Shown here: one piece after another, positions 16,969-26,150 of the stretch
Layout of the letters: every line of letters starts with the position of its first letter
Position numbering within the stretch: the first letter of the stretch is position 1
NCBI GenBank assembly: GCA_002428985.1
Contig: DIYL01000005.1
Coordinates: 1-64,000, forward strand
DNA from: Anaerolineales bacterium UBA6055
Lineage (GTDB): Bacteria > Chloroflexota > Anaerolineae > Aggregatilineales > Phototrophicaceae
DNA length: 64,000 nucleotides
Direction: 5' to 3'
Position numbers and translations under genes: made by a program
The notes under the pieces: generated by a model
Told to the model about the DNA's origin: nothing
The model's input: only the letters and a program-made list of their open reading frames with translations
Database searches by the model: none

Positions 16969-17697
16969 ATGACAGAGGCATCATATGATAGAATTGCGTC
17001 TTGGTATGATAATGTAGTTCGTACTGATAATGTGGTCAATGAATTAGTTACATCACCGCTTTTAAACCTAATTGGAGATGTCAAAGGGAAACATGCTTGT
17101 GATTTAGCCTGCGGACAGGGTCGAATTGCTAGAGAGTTGACAAAACGCGGCGCACAAGTCGTTGGCGTTGATATATCTGCCGATTTGATTGCAATTGCAC
17201 AAACGCAGGCATTTAGCGACACTATCAAGTATATTGTCGATGATGCCCAAACTTTAAATTCAATTGAGGATGAGTGTTTTGATTTAGTTGTATGTAATTT
17301 AGCATTAATGGATATTCCTGACCTCAATAAAACTTTAGAATCTATATATCGTATTCTTCGCGCCGAAGGTAGTTTTGTTTTTTCGATTACGCATCCGTGC
17401 TTTGAAGCACCACACTCACAATGGATTACATCAGCTGATGGTAAAGTAAGTCGTGAAATATTGAATTATATAAAAGAAGGTTTTTGGCGTTCGACTTATT
17501 CAGAAGGTGTACGCGGTAAGGTAGGTGCGCATCATCGCATGTTGTCAACCTATATGAACACACTCTCTCAGGCAGGGTTTAATATCGTTAAGACTGTCGA
17601 GCCTGTTGCAACGAATGAGGCAACCAAACAAATACCACGTTTTCGAAACATTCCAGCATTTATGATTATGCGTTGCCTCAAAGCCGAATCTTATTAG
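16969..17697 (+). CDS. Class I SAM-dependent methyltransferase
   Basis: 242 residues. AAGGAAG lies about 7 nt before the ATG. Motif I is HACDLACGQGRIAREL (SAM-binding E/DxGxGxG-like loop), motif II GAQVVGVDISADLI (the acidic residue binds the ribose), followed by a DDAQTL segment and FDLVVCNLALMDI. This is the UbiE/Coq5-like Methyltransf_11 fold, which methylates small molecules; the substrate is unknown. The gene stands alone between the radA terminator and the convergent ppk gene. Confidence 0.85.
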   Translation: MTEASYDRIASWYDNVVRTDNVVNELVTSPLLNLIGDVKGKHACDLACGQGRIARELTKRGAQVVGVDISADLIAIAQTQAFSDTIKYIVDDAQTLNSIEDECFDLVVCNLALMDIPDLNKTLESIYRILRAEGSFVFSITHPCFEAPHSQWITSADGKVSREILNYIKEGFWRSTYSEGVRGKVGAHHRMLSTYMNTLSQAGFNIVKTVEPVATNEATKQIPRFRNIPAFMIMRCLKAESY

Positions 17698-17744
17698 TCA
17701 ACCGAGTATATGGTAGCCTATCATCATATTAATTAAATCAGGTT

Positions 17745-19898
17745 CTATTCAGGTACTTCATCAATGCCAAAGCTATTGTGCATGAAGATTTGATGGGAGT
17801 CGAACGCATTTATGTCGTTGGTATCCCATAAACGGGTATAAGTTTCGTCTGCATTTAATACCCACGAATTACGGACATCCATTAGATTGGTTTGCAATAG
17901 TCGCAGAACGCGCCTGCGAACACGGGGGTCGAGAATAGGGAAGATAACCTCAACGCGATTTAGCAAATTTCGACGCATCAGGTCGGCACTGCCCATATAT
18001 AATTGTTGACTTTCGGGTGCATTTTTAAAGTAGTAGACACGGCTATGTTCAAGGAAGCGTCCGACAATACTTTGAACCCGAATATTATCGCTTAAACCGG
18101 ATACGCCGGGGCGCAAACAGCATAACCCTCGAATAATCAGATCAATTTTGACACCGGCTTGTGACGCTTGATAGAGCTTTTGAATCATGACATCTTCTTC
18201 GAGTTGGTTCATTTTGAAAATGAGGCGAGCTGGTTTGCCTTCTAATGCTGCTTCGATTTCGTTGTCGATTAGCGCAACGAATGTATCGTGGAGATATTCT
18301 GGTGCGACGAGTAAGCGATTGTACGAGGTTGCGGGTGCATATCCTGTTAGGCGATTGAATAATCGTGATGCATCTTCTGTTATTTCCTCATTTGACGTAA
18401 AGAGACCAATATCTGTATACAAGCGGGCTGTTGATGCGTTGTAATTACCTGTGCCGAGGTGAACATAACGGCGCATCCCATCTTGTTCACGACGGATCAC
18501 GAGTGCGATTTTGGCGTGGGTTTTTACAGGGAGTTCTTCTACACCGTACACAACATGTACACCTTTTTCTTCTAGTGCTGTGACCCACTCAAGGTTATTT
18601 TCCTCATCAAACCGTGCTTTTAACTCAACTAAGACGGTGACCTGTTTTTCATTGTCGCGTGCTTCCATTAAAGCGTTAACCACAGGCGAATTTTTCCCAA
18701 CACGATACAGTGTCGCCTTAATCGCGAGTACATCAGGGTCGTGTGCAGCGATATTAAAGAAGTCTTCAACAGGCGTAAACGAATCATAGGGGTGATGAAC
18801 GATAATGTCGGATTTCTGGATGACATTGAAGAAATCCGCTGGTTGGACGAATGGTTCGACTTGTCGTGGCACATATGTTGAGTCTTTTAGATCAGGGCGA
18901 TCCACTTGCATAACTTCGAACAAATTAGCACTACCGAGTTCACCATCAATGGTATACACATTACGCTGTGAGGCAACGCCTAACGAACTTTTTAATAAGT
19001 TCAGCATGCGGTCGCTGATTTCGCTGGTGACACTTAGGCGCACGACAGATCCAAATCTGCGTTCGCGGACGCCTTGCTCGATGATGGATTTTACATCCAG
19101 TAAGTCATCATCTTGTTCGTGCTCATAATCGATATCTGCATTACGTACGACACGGAACGGAAAGGCTTCTGCAATTTGCATACCTGGGAATAATTCATCC
19201 AGATGATCTCGAATAATGTCTTCAATCCATAAGAAATGATAGCTATTGTCCTCGGATTCCATACCCGTATAAGTTTCCATGACCTTCTCGAGGCGGACAA
19301 TACGCGGCATGATGTCAACTGGCACTTTAATACGAGCAAACTCTAGCTCTGGCGATTCTGGTGTGCCTCGTTCGAGATATACGCCTAGATTGAGGCTGAG
19401 ATTCGAGATAAAGGGAAATGGACGAGCATGATCGACTGCTAGTGGTGTGAGTACCGGAAAAACTTCTTCGTGGAAAAAATGTGAGATAGCGATTTGTTGT
19501 TCCGGTGTGAGCTGGTGGGTTTTGATGAAGTGAATATTTTCTTTTTCTAATAAGTCGAATACCCGCTTACGTACTGTACGCTGGCGTATAATTAAATCGG
19601 ATACTTCTTCGCGCAGGCGACGAAGCAATTGCGAGGGGGTGTAACCATCTGGACGTGTTTTGGGGTTACTCAGTTGGAGTTTTTGGAAATATCCAGCGAC
19701 GCGCACCATATAAAATTCATCTAGATTATTGCCGACAATAGCGATAAACTTTAGCCGCTCTAATAAGGGCGTATTTTCATCTTCTGCAAGCGCCATCACG
19801 CGTTTCTGAAAATCAACTGTACTTAATTCTCGATTTATATAATTAGCAGGTGTCAAGTCGGGTAGTGGGATCTGATTGATATTAGAGGACATAGGCAC
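17745..19898 (-). CDS. ppk: Polyphosphate kinase 1
   Basis: 717 residues, full length. Domains in order: N-terminal domain (YINRELSTVDFQKRV, NNLDEFYMVRVAGY), head domain, and two phospholipase-D-like catalytic domains. The autophosphorylated His is in KTHAKIALV (His461), followed by the family signature HLGTGNYNASTARLYTD; the second catalytic region carries RGLCCLRPG and LEHSRVYYF. PPK1 makes long-chain polyphosphate from ATP reversibly, at the inner face of the membrane, and supports stress survival and phosphate storage. The frame starts with GTG at 19898; ATG at 19892 (Met3) is the alternative, and the weak AAAGA upstream fits either. No exopolyphosphatase or phosphate-transport gene is adjacent. 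Confidence 0.96.
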   Translation of the reverse strand: MPMSSNINQIPLPDLTPANYINRELSTVDFQKRVMALAEDENTPLLERLKFIAIVGNNLDEFYMVRVAGYFQKLQLSNPKTRPDGYTPSQLLRRLREEVSDLIIRQRTVRKRVFDLLEKENIHFIKTHQLTPEQQIAISHFFHEEVFPVLTPLAVDHARPFPFISNLSLNLGVYLERGTPESPELEFARIKVPVDIMPRIVRLEKVMETYTGMESEDNSYHFLWIEDIIRDHLDELFPGMQIAEAFPFRVVRNADIDYEHEQDDDLLDVKSIIEQGVRERRFGSVVRLSVTSEISDRMLNLLKSSLGVASQRNVYTIDGELGSANLFEVMQVDRPDLKDSTYVPRQVEPFVQPADFFNVIQKSDIIVHHPYDSFTPVEDFFNIAAHDPDVLAIKATLYRVGKNSPVVNALMEARDNEKQVTVLVELKARFDEENNLEWVTALEEKGVHVVYGVEELPVKTHAKIALVIRREQDGMRRYVHLGTGNYNASTARLYTDIGLFTSNEEITEDASRLFNRLTGYAPATSYNRLLVAPEYLHDTFVALIDNEIEAALEGKPARLIFKMNQLEEDVMIQKLYQASQAGVKIDLIIRGLCCLRPGVSGLSDNIRVQSIVGRFLEHSRVYYFKNAPESQQLYMGSADLMRRNLLNRVEVIFPILDPRVRRRVLRLLQTNLMDVRNSWVLNADETYTRLWDTNDINAFDSHQIFMHNSFGIDEVPE

Positions 19899-20085
19899 AT
19901 CTATCTTTCACAAAAATAAGTCGGACAACATTGTGTTCATAATACTGTATCCCGCTTAGAATTGCGAAAGTGGATAATCCGGTTCGCCTTTAAGAGTCTG
20001 TTAAAATATGATAATTAAGATATTGATTCAGTCTGTTATTAAAAGTACCGTATACTAATAACTGAAACGCGAAGGCATTGACAGG

Positions 20086-22299
20086 TTGTATTACCAAATG
20101 AAGGCATTTGTCATAGGGTGGTTAAAACCGCCGATATTCGATACAGATGAACAGACATTAACTGCGTTCTATTTGAATCTAGTCATTCTATTGGCTTGTT
20201 TAGGAATTTGCTTATCCTTTTTGGCTTTTGTGCTAGTTGATGGATTGCCAAGCCAACAGTATATTAGTCTATCATTTGGTTTTGTATCAACAATCTTCCT
20301 CAAAATCATGCTCAATCAAAAGCGCCTTGACTTCGTAAAACAAGCTCTTTTATTTCTTGTATGGGCGGCTGTGATGGTAGCCCCTATTTTGGATGTGGGG
20401 ATTTATTCTATCTCTATGTCGGGTTTTGTTTTATTGATTACGTTGTCTGGCATATTATCACACCGCACAATGCCAATTTATACGACTGCTGCATCTATTG
20501 CTTCGGCTATTTTTATTGTATTTCTGATGCGACTTGGGATTGTTAATTCGTTACCACAACATCAGATGTCAATAGAGGCTGCATTAGTGTCTTATACAGT
20601 GATTTATTCAATCGCTGGTGTTGCCACCTACGCGTCTTCCACAACGGTTTACCATGTGATTGAACGACTTCGTCAATCACAGTCAGATGCAACGCAAACA
20701 GCATATTCCTTAAAACGTGCAGAACATATTGCTCAGGTTGGGAATTATCAGTTTGATATTGAGACACAAAAGTTGACTTGGTCGGATGAGATGTATCGCA
20801 TTTTTGGGATCGCGCCTGAGACACCGGTCACGTTTGAGTCTTATGGTCGCCTGATACCTGAGGATGCTTATGATAACGTCATGGAAAATGTTCAGAAAGC
20901 CACCGAAACAGGCGAACCTTATGAAATAGAACATTCAATTATTTTGAGTGACGGGACAGTTAAGGAAATATTTGCAATCGGTAATCCGGTTGTCGATGAG
21001 AACGGGGATTACACTAAAATTTTTGGTATTGTTAAGGATATTACAGAGCGTAAACAAGCTGAACGTATCCAACAGGTCTTGCTCAACATCTCTAATACAC
21101 GGCATACATCCGATAATCTTGAGACCTTACTACAGAAAATGATTGCCCAATTGGGTAATGTGTTAAACGTCAAAAATTGCTATATCGCGTTATACGATGA
21201 ACGAACAGGCAAATATTCTTTCCCTTATGGTACGGACGAATATGATACGGACTGGTCGCCTCAACCTATGTCTAAAAGCCTGACTGAATATGTGCGACGA
21301 ACAGGTGAACCGCAACTTATTACAGAGGCAAAACACTTGCGGATGGTATCAGAAACAGATGTTGAGTTTATTGGGACATGGTCAAAGGTATGGGTTGGCG
21401 CACCCTTGCGCGCACATCAGCGGGTGATTGGTGTGATTGCTGTCCAAGATTATGATGATGCTAATGCCTACCAACAATCTGATTTAGACTTATTAACCTA
21501 TGTCGGGCAAAATATTGGTAGCATTATTGAAAGCAAACAAGCTGAACAAGAACATCTCGATCTAGAATTACAGCTCCAGAAGAATGAATTTTTGCAAGAA
21601 TTCATCGGTCATATGACACACGACATCAAAACCCCCCTGAGTGTTATAAAAAATTCGACGTATCTCCTCAAAAATGTTAGAGATACCTCAAGACAATCTG
21701 AGTATATTGAGCGGATTGATTATCAATTAGAGCGCTTAGATCGTATTGTCGAAGATATTCTGACCATTTCTCGCCTTGATCACGTTGATCAGTCGAGTTA
21801 TATCACGATCAATTTAAAGGGTCTCATTGAGCATATTGCTAACCAACTGTATCCAAAAGTCCAACGCAGTAAAATTGACTTACAGTTAGAGCTTGCCGAT
21901 AATTTACCGATCTTTATGGGAAACGAAAGTGATCTCACGCGTGCGTTTCTCAATTTAGTGGAGAATGCAATTCACTACTCGGATAAAGGCGGACAGGTGA
22001 TGGTGCGGGCTTATGTGGATAACGATGAAATTGTCTGTCAAATTGAGGATACAGGCATAGGTATCGCGCCAGATGACTTACCCTATATTTTCGACCGCTT
22101 CTATCGTGCGGATAATGCCCGTGATTTTGAACGGGGAACAGGTTTAGGGCTGGCGATTGTGAAGCGTGTTTTTGAATTACATCATGGCGATATTGAGGTG
22201 TCGAGTGCGCTTGATGATGGCACGACCTTCACTGTACGTATGCGAATTACTGAACTGACTCGCCCTGAAAATATAATAAATCCACAACTAGAAAGTTAA
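20086..22299 (+). CDS. Membrane sensor histidine kinase (TM-PAS-GAF-HisKA-HATPase)
   Basis: 737 residues from a TTG that has GAAGG 10 nt upstream; an in-frame ATG at 20098 is the alternative. Residues about 30-195 are hydrophobic with about six membrane helices. A PAS domain follows (about 210-320: VGNYQFDIETQKLTW to FGIVKDITERKQAE), then a GAF domain (about 325-485), then HisKA with the H-box MTHDIKTPL (His512) and a HATPase with N-box NLVENAIHYS, G1 DTGIGI, F-box DRFYR and G2 GTGLGLAIV. It would autophosphorylate on His in response to a signal read by membrane, PAS and GAF parts. No response regulator lies next to it; the downstream gene, an alpha/beta hydrolase, starts at the very next base. 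Confidence 0.92.
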   Translation: MYYQMKAFVIGWLKPPIFDTDEQTLTAFYLNLVILLACLGICLSFLAFVLVDGLPSQQYISLSFGFVSTIFLKIMLNQKRLDFVKQALLFLVWAAVMVAPILDVGIYSISMSGFVLLITLSGILSHRTMPIYTTAASIASAIFIVFLMRLGIVNSLPQHQMSIEAALVSYTVIYSIAGVATYASSTTVYHVIERLRQSQSDATQTAYSLKRAEHIAQVGNYQFDIETQKLTWSDEMYRIFGIAPETPVTFESYGRLIPEDAYDNVMENVQKATETGEPYEIEHSIILSDGTVKEIFAIGNPVVDENGDYTKIFGIVKDITERKQAERIQQVLLNISNTRHTSDNLETLLQKMIAQLGNVLNVKNCYIALYDERTGKYSFPYGTDEYDTDWSPQPMSKSLTEYVRRTGEPQLITEAKHLRMVSETDVEFIGTWSKVWVGAPLRAHQRVIGVIAVQDYDDANAYQQSDLDLLTYVGQNIGSIIESKQAEQEHLDLELQLQKNEFLQEFIGHMTHDIKTPLSVIKNSTYLLKNVRDTSRQSEYIERIDYQLERLDRIVEDILTISRLDHVDQSSYITINLKGLIEHIANQLYPKVQRSKIDLQLELADNLPIFMGNESDLTRAFLNLVENAIHYSDKGGQVMVRAYVDNDEIVCQIEDTGIGIAPDDLPYIFDRFYRADNARDFERGTGLGLAIVKRVFELHHGDIEVSSALDDGTTFTVRMRITELTRPENIINPQLES

Positions 22300-23130
22300 G
22301 TGATGTCATATAATCCAATTTATCAAGATCCGCCAACTGTCGATTTAGAACATCCAGCATCTATGCTTGATGCGCGATTTGAAAGTCATGGTGCGATGCT
22401 CAACGGCATTATGTATACACCACAGGGTGCAGGGCCCCATCCGACAATATTATTGTTGCACGGTTTCCCCGGTCACGAACGCAATTTTGATTTGGCGCAA
22501 ATTTTCCGGCGGGCAGGATATAATGTGATGGTCTTCCACTATCGTGGGGCATGGGGTAGCAAGGGGGATTTTGCATTTTCTCATGTGTTGCAAGATAGTC
22601 AGCAAGCTGTGACCTACCTAAGCCAACCTGATATCGCTGAGAAATATAAGGTCGATACAGAACGAATCATTGCGATTGGTCATAGCATGGGTGGATGGTC
22701 AGCTTTGCATTTGGCTGGTAATGGTTATGTATCCAAAGTTGCATCACTAGCAGGTGCAAATATGGGGGTCTGGGGTGAGATGGTATCAGATAGCCCTGAA
22801 GCAAGAGCTTATAGTCAAGACTTTTTTGAGGCGAGTTTGCCACCATTACATGGTGTAACGGCTGATATGTTGCTTGATGAAGTGGTGCAATATATGGATG
22901 ACTTTGATTATATGCGCCATGTAAAAACGTTAAGTGAACTCGATGTATTGATGGTAGCAGGGCAACGAGATGATGGTGTGCCTCCGTCGTTGCATCATAC
23001 ACCATTAGTAACCTTGCTTGAAAAGAAAAATTCTCCTAAATTGACGCATACGATTATCGATGCCGACCACGGATTTAATGATAAACGCATCGCCTTGGCA
23101 CAAATCATTCTTGATTGGTTATATAGCTAG
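22300..23130 (+). CDS. Alpha/beta hydrolase (S9-like serine hydrolase)
   Basis: 276 residues. The start GTG at 22300 follows the kinase stop without a gap, and an ATG is the next codon (22303); either way the gene is translationally coupled to the kinase. The nucleophile elbow is GHSMGG (Ser129), the oxyanion region is LLLHGFPGHERN, the acid is probably in AGQRDDGVPP and the catalytic His is in DADHGFND. This is the family of small-molecule or short-peptide hydrolases (dienelactone hydrolase / peptidase S9 type). Coupling to a sensor kinase is unusual but does not identify the substrate. Confidence 0.88.
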   Translation: MMSYNPIYQDPPTVDLEHPASMLDARFESHGAMLNGIMYTPQGAGPHPTILLLHGFPGHERNFDLAQIFRRAGYNVMVFHYRGAWGSKGDFAFSHVLQDSQQAVTYLSQPDIAEKYKVDTERIIAIGHSMGGWSALHLAGNGYVSKVASLAGANMGVWGEMVSDSPEARAYSQDFFEASLPPLHGVTADMLLDEVVQYMDDFDYMRHVKTLSELDVLMVAGQRDDGVPPSLHHTPLVTLLEKKNSPKLTHTIIDADHGFNDKRIALAQIILDWLYS

Positions 23131-23379
23131 CTGAAATCATATAAATTACGTATAAGAAGTGATTTTAATCGTTATTTGAACCCTATTTTGCGACATCTTT
23201 AATCATTTTCTAGCATGGTTTTAGGCTAGCTTGGTTATAATCTTGCCAGAAATTGTTGACTTGCAAAACAATTCGAGTATGCTCATATTGGGGCTACATT
23301 TTGAGCCTAATTTGGCTATCCAAAGGTGTACTACCCTTAAGCAAAACTCACGTAAATTTAGGCTAGTAAGGATCAGTTC

Positions 23380-23556
23380 ATGTCTCAATTACAATTCAAT
23401 ATCCTATTCAATACACTTCTCACTCACTGGAATCAATATAATAAGCAAGTCTTTACCGTTATTGTTTTTACACTACTTATTATTTCTCTTATTGATCCAA
23501 GTACAACAGTCTTTGCTAATGGTGCGACTAGTACTGCAGGAGCGACTGGTGGATAA
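23380..23556 (+). CDS. Small exported peptide precursor (58 residues)
   Basis: A short gene starting ATG at 23380 with AAGGATC about 7 nt upstream. The protein has a 23-residue polar N-terminus, one hydrophobic helix (VFTVIVFTLLIISL, residues about 24-37), then DPSTTVFA, which fits a signal-peptidase I site (V-F-A), and a 12-residue Gly/Ala/Thr tail NGATSTAGATGG before TAA. If cleaved, the product is a tiny exported peptide; if not, it is a small single-pass membrane protein. A TATAAT element lies at 23235-23240. A 109-residue frame overlapping it in another phase lacks a ribosome site. I do not recognise a family. Confidence 0.55.
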   Translation: MSQLQFNILFNTLLTHWNQYNKQVFTVIVFTLLIISLIDPSTTVFANGATSTAGATGG

Positions 23557-23915
23557 ATAATGCTTGGAAGCTAAACGGTATAATACTGGCGTTAGATTTA
23601 CCTTTGGCGACTGCGGGCAAGTCGGTTCTATTTACTATTTGAACCCAAAATTTGAAGCGTTCTAAGCGACTTATTTGCGAGATGTGTGGTACAGCTACAC
23701 TCAAATAAGATCGCCAGAATGCTTCATTCATAATTTTTATACTTCTTTACTATCAAGTAATTGCCCTAATTATACTAGGGTTTGAGGGTTAGTTCCCCCT
23801 AATATCAATTATTGAAAAATGACACCCCTCTTAGGAGAGGTGTGCACAAATGCACATTCCAATATGATAGTGATATTGAATATGTTCTCAGATCAATATT
23901 GTAGGAGTGACCCAT
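23557..23915. other. Intergenic region before the LRR gene
   Basis: 359 nt without a convincing gene. A 67-codon frame is open on the minus strand (23528-23731) and a shorter stopless run is open on the plus strand over the same DNA; neither has a ribosome site, and it may be a decayed element. At 23822-23844 a hairpin (ACACCCCTC / GAGAGGTGT, one mismatch) precedes a T-run when read on the minus strand. AGGAG at 23903-23907 belongs to the LRR gene. Confidence 0.45.
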
Positions 23916-24839
23916 ATGATGCGCGGAACAGTGTTGTTTATGATCGCCTTTTTGATGAGTGGTGTGGTATATGCAGGTGGTGGGCCGGGTAGACAGGCTG
24001 ACGACGGTGAAGACGCGTATCTCCGAGCTCAACAGTTGATTGCAGAAGCTGAACGCGATGGGTTGACAGAACTCAGCTTGGTGAATATGGGGTTATCGAG
24101 TCTGCCGCCCGAAATTGGCAATTTGACAAATCTTGCCAAGCTGGATGTCAGTCGTAATCACCTCGACAGTTTACCCATCGAAATTGCTCAACTGCATCAC
24201 CTCAGACATCTGAATCTCTATTTTAATGAGTTCGAGGATTTTCCAACAGAAATCTTGGAATTTTCCAATCTGGGTCATCTGAATCTTGGCACAAATCACT
24301 TAGTGGAACTACCTGTGGAGATTAGCAATCTGCAAGCATTGGGTGAACTTGTACTTGGTGAAAACCAGTTGTCTGAACTTCCATCAACTTTGTGGACACT
24401 CACTAATCTGAAATTTTTGAACCTAAATGAAAATGAGTTGACCAGTCTATCGGTAGATGTTGGTCAGCTTGTCGATTTGGAAATATTGTTTTTGGGACAC
24501 AACAACTTAACTGCTATTCCTGCGGAGATTGGACAGTTGGCAAATCTTGAAGTCTTAGCACTGAGGGATAACAATCTCAATGATCTACCGGAAGGGCTTA
24601 CATTATCTCCAGCTACGGTGCATCTAGATAATAATCCCCTTGAAACTATCCCACCCTATATTGTTGATGAGGGTACAAGTGCAATTTTTCAATACCTCAA
24701 TGATCGTGAGCAGATACGAACACATCAGTTGTGGACATTCGCCGCTATATCTGTTGCTGTGCTACAAATTGCATTGATTGTTATTGTTGTTTTCCGACGT
24801 AGAACGCGCGTCAAAGCAAAGCGAAATGTATATTCGTAG
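23916..24839 (+). CDS. Exported leucine-rich-repeat protein with C-terminal membrane anchor
   Basis: 307 residues from ATG at 23916, which has TAGGAG 8 nt upstream; the GTG that opens the frame at 23907 lies inside that ribosome site and is rejected. A signal peptide (MMRGTVLFMIAFLMSGVVYA) is followed by a short acidic spacer and nine 23-residue leucine-rich repeats of the pattern LxxLxxLxLxxNxLxxLPxEI, about residues 48-250. Near the C-terminus is one transmembrane helix (FAAISVAVLQIALIVIVVF) and a basic stop-transfer tail (RRRTRVKAKR). The LRR arc would thus be displayed outside the membrane, where such repeats mediate protein binding. The anchor resembles that of the LysM proteins at 26965 and 29142. 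Monocistronic. Confidence 0.85.
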   Translation: MMRGTVLFMIAFLMSGVVYAGGGPGRQADDGEDAYLRAQQLIAEAERDGLTELSLVNMGLSSLPPEIGNLTNLAKLDVSRNHLDSLPIEIAQLHHLRHLNLYFNEFEDFPTEILEFSNLGHLNLGTNHLVELPVEISNLQALGELVLGENQLSELPSTLWTLTNLKFLNLNENELTSLSVDVGQLVDLEILFLGHNNLTAIPAEIGQLANLEVLALRDNNLNDLPEGLTLSPATVHLDNNPLETIPPYIVDEGTSAIFQYLNDREQIRTHQLWTFAAISVAVLQIALIVIVVFRRRTRVKAKRNVYS

Positions 24840-24926
24840 TATGTGGTATGCCCTGATCCAAATCGTTGCAACATAAAAACAAAAACTCGCGTATAATATA
24901 ATACAAGATGGTACGGAGAGCAGACT

Positions 24927-25289
24927 ATGGATGAAAAAGACTATAACAAGATTGGACTTGCGGCTGTTATTGTTGTTGGTTTGGTGATTGGCGCATTATT
25001 CCTGTCAGGGTTTTTGTGGAAGATTGTGGGATTTGCGATTTCACTGGTCATTTGGGCGGTCACAGGATACTTCGCGGGACAACTATTACGCGGCGAAGGC
25101 TACGGCGTTATCGGTAATGTTGTGATTGGCGCGATTGGTGGTGTCGCTGGTTCGTTATTTATGAGCATTTTCGGTTGGTTCTTGCCATTCCAGATTCCAT
25201 TCTTTGGTGGCATTATCGCTGGGGTGCTTGGGGCAATTGCTTTCATTGTGATTGTACGGCTATTTTTCAACGATCAATTTGCCGCATAA
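24927..25289 (+). CDS. GlsB/YeaQ/YmgE-like (transglycosylase-associated) membrane protein
   Basis: 120 residues, longer than the usual ~85 by an extra N-terminal helix. Four hydrophobic helices rich in Gly; the part AGQLLRGEGYGVIGNVVIGA matches the family core GxxAgxlxxGxgxGxxgNxxvGixGA. Members are small integral membrane proteins linked to stress response; their biochemical role is unknown. GGAGAG lies about 7 nt before the ATG, and a TATAAT element is at 24892-24897. Monocistronic. Confidence 0.8.
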   Translation: MDEKDYNKIGLAAVIVVGLVIGALFLSGFLWKIVGFAISLVIWAVTGYFAGQLLRGEGYGVIGNVVIGAIGGVAGSLFMSIFGWFLPFQIPFFGGIIAGVLGAIAFIVIVRLFFNDQFAA

Positions 25290-25340
25290 AACAAATCATA
25301 AAACTGCATTTGAGATATAAAGCGTGGGGATGATTCTCTG

Positions 25341-25550
25341 CGCTTTTTGATTTGGGCTATAATGATTGATGCTGTGTTATCTGACACAGCACCTTACCAA
25401 TATTGATTAGGACGATTGAGATGGAATTGATTGTTATCCGGCATGGGCAAAGTTATGTAAACCTCGGCAATTGGGACGACCTTGATACGATGGACACTGC
25501 GTTGACAGACCTCGGTCATCAACAGGCAGGTGCTTTACGTGATTGGTTGA
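25341..25550 (+). repeat. Tandem-duplicated promoter and 5' gene segment, copy 1
   Basis: 210 bp that match 26151-26360 with 9 differences by my count. It covers an extended promoter region (TATAAT at 25358-25363), an inverted repeat GCTGTGT/ACACAGC at 25371-25390, the ribosome site and the first 43 codons of the phosphatase gene. Similarity falls off sharply after the shared GATTGGTTGA. Confidence 0.85.
25371..25390. promoter_or_regulatory. Inverted repeat just downstream of the -10 of the phosphatase gene
   Basis: Perfect 7-bp arms GCTGTGT and ACACAGC with a 6-nt spacer, starting 8 nt after TATAAT. The second gene copy keeps it with one arm-end change on each side (26181-26200). Its position suits a repressor site; the protein is unknown. 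Confidence 0.4.
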
Positions 25551-26062
25551 AAAGCCGGAATGCGACCGCTGCTGCGCTCTATACGAGTACGATGAAACGT
25601 TGTGTTGAAACAGCTGGCTATGTGTCGGATGCACTTGGACTTCCCCCACGTTTGGATGATCGTATCCGCGAAATTGGTAACGTCTATTTGGATGCAAAGC
25701 CGATTGACGAATCTGATTTACCTCGTGCCTTTGTTACAGGTGAAAACCCCTCACAATTTTCCCCTGTCGCCACTGATGTTGAAAACGTAGAGAGTTGGAT
25801 GCATTTTCGTATCCGTTTGGGACAGTTTGTAGATGAAATGCTCGAGAAGCATCTTGATGATACTGTTTATGTTGTGGCACACGGTGGTGTGATGGCAGCT
25901 ATGGTGGATAACTTGTTTAATGTGGGTATACATCGCACTTGTGATATTCATTCCGATAACACCGCATGGATGCGAGTCAAGTATCAGTCATCACCCTTTG
26001 CCGATTGGACATTGACGGAATGTAATCGAGTCGATCATCTAATAAAGGCTGATTTGGTATAG
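25421..26062 (+). CDS. Histidine phosphatase family protein, copy 1
   Basis: 213 residues from ATG at 25421, preceded by TAGGA 8 nt upstream; a longer frame from TTG at 25403 runs through the ribosome site and is rejected. The catalytic motif is VIRHGQS (RHG, phosphohistidine at His9), a second Arg is in YTSTMKRCVETAG, and the second catalytic His is in YVVAHGGVMAAM. This is the phosphoglycerate-mutase-like branch-2 fold, which removes phosphate from sugars, nucleotides or proteins; the substrate is unknown. Tandem paralogue follows at 26231. Confidence 0.9.
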   Translation: MELIVIRHGQSYVNLGNWDDLDTMDTALTDLGHQQAGALRDWLKSRNATAAALYTSTMKRCVETAGYVSDALGLPPRLDDRIREIGNVYLDAKPIDESDLPRAFVTGENPSQFSPVATDVENVESWMHFRIRLGQFVDEMLEKHLDDTVYVVAHGGVMAAMVDNLFNVGIHRTCDIHSDNTAWMRVKYQSSPFADWTLTECNRVDHLIKADLV

Positions 26063-26150
26063 TCAGATTATTTATGGCTGAATAGTAAGAAACAAGAATA
26101 TATTGAGGGTAATGGGTTCGGTAATTGATCAGTATTGATAAATACCTCCG

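Noticed and set aside
23231..23560. 109-codon plus-strand frame before the LRR gene
   Set aside because: No ribosome site and random-looking protein; the 58-codon gene in another phase has a ribosome site and a signal peptide.
23528..23731. 67-codon minus-strand frame as a gene
   Set aside because: No ribosome site, no recognisable domain, and it overlaps the end of the peptide gene; kept only as a possible decayed element.
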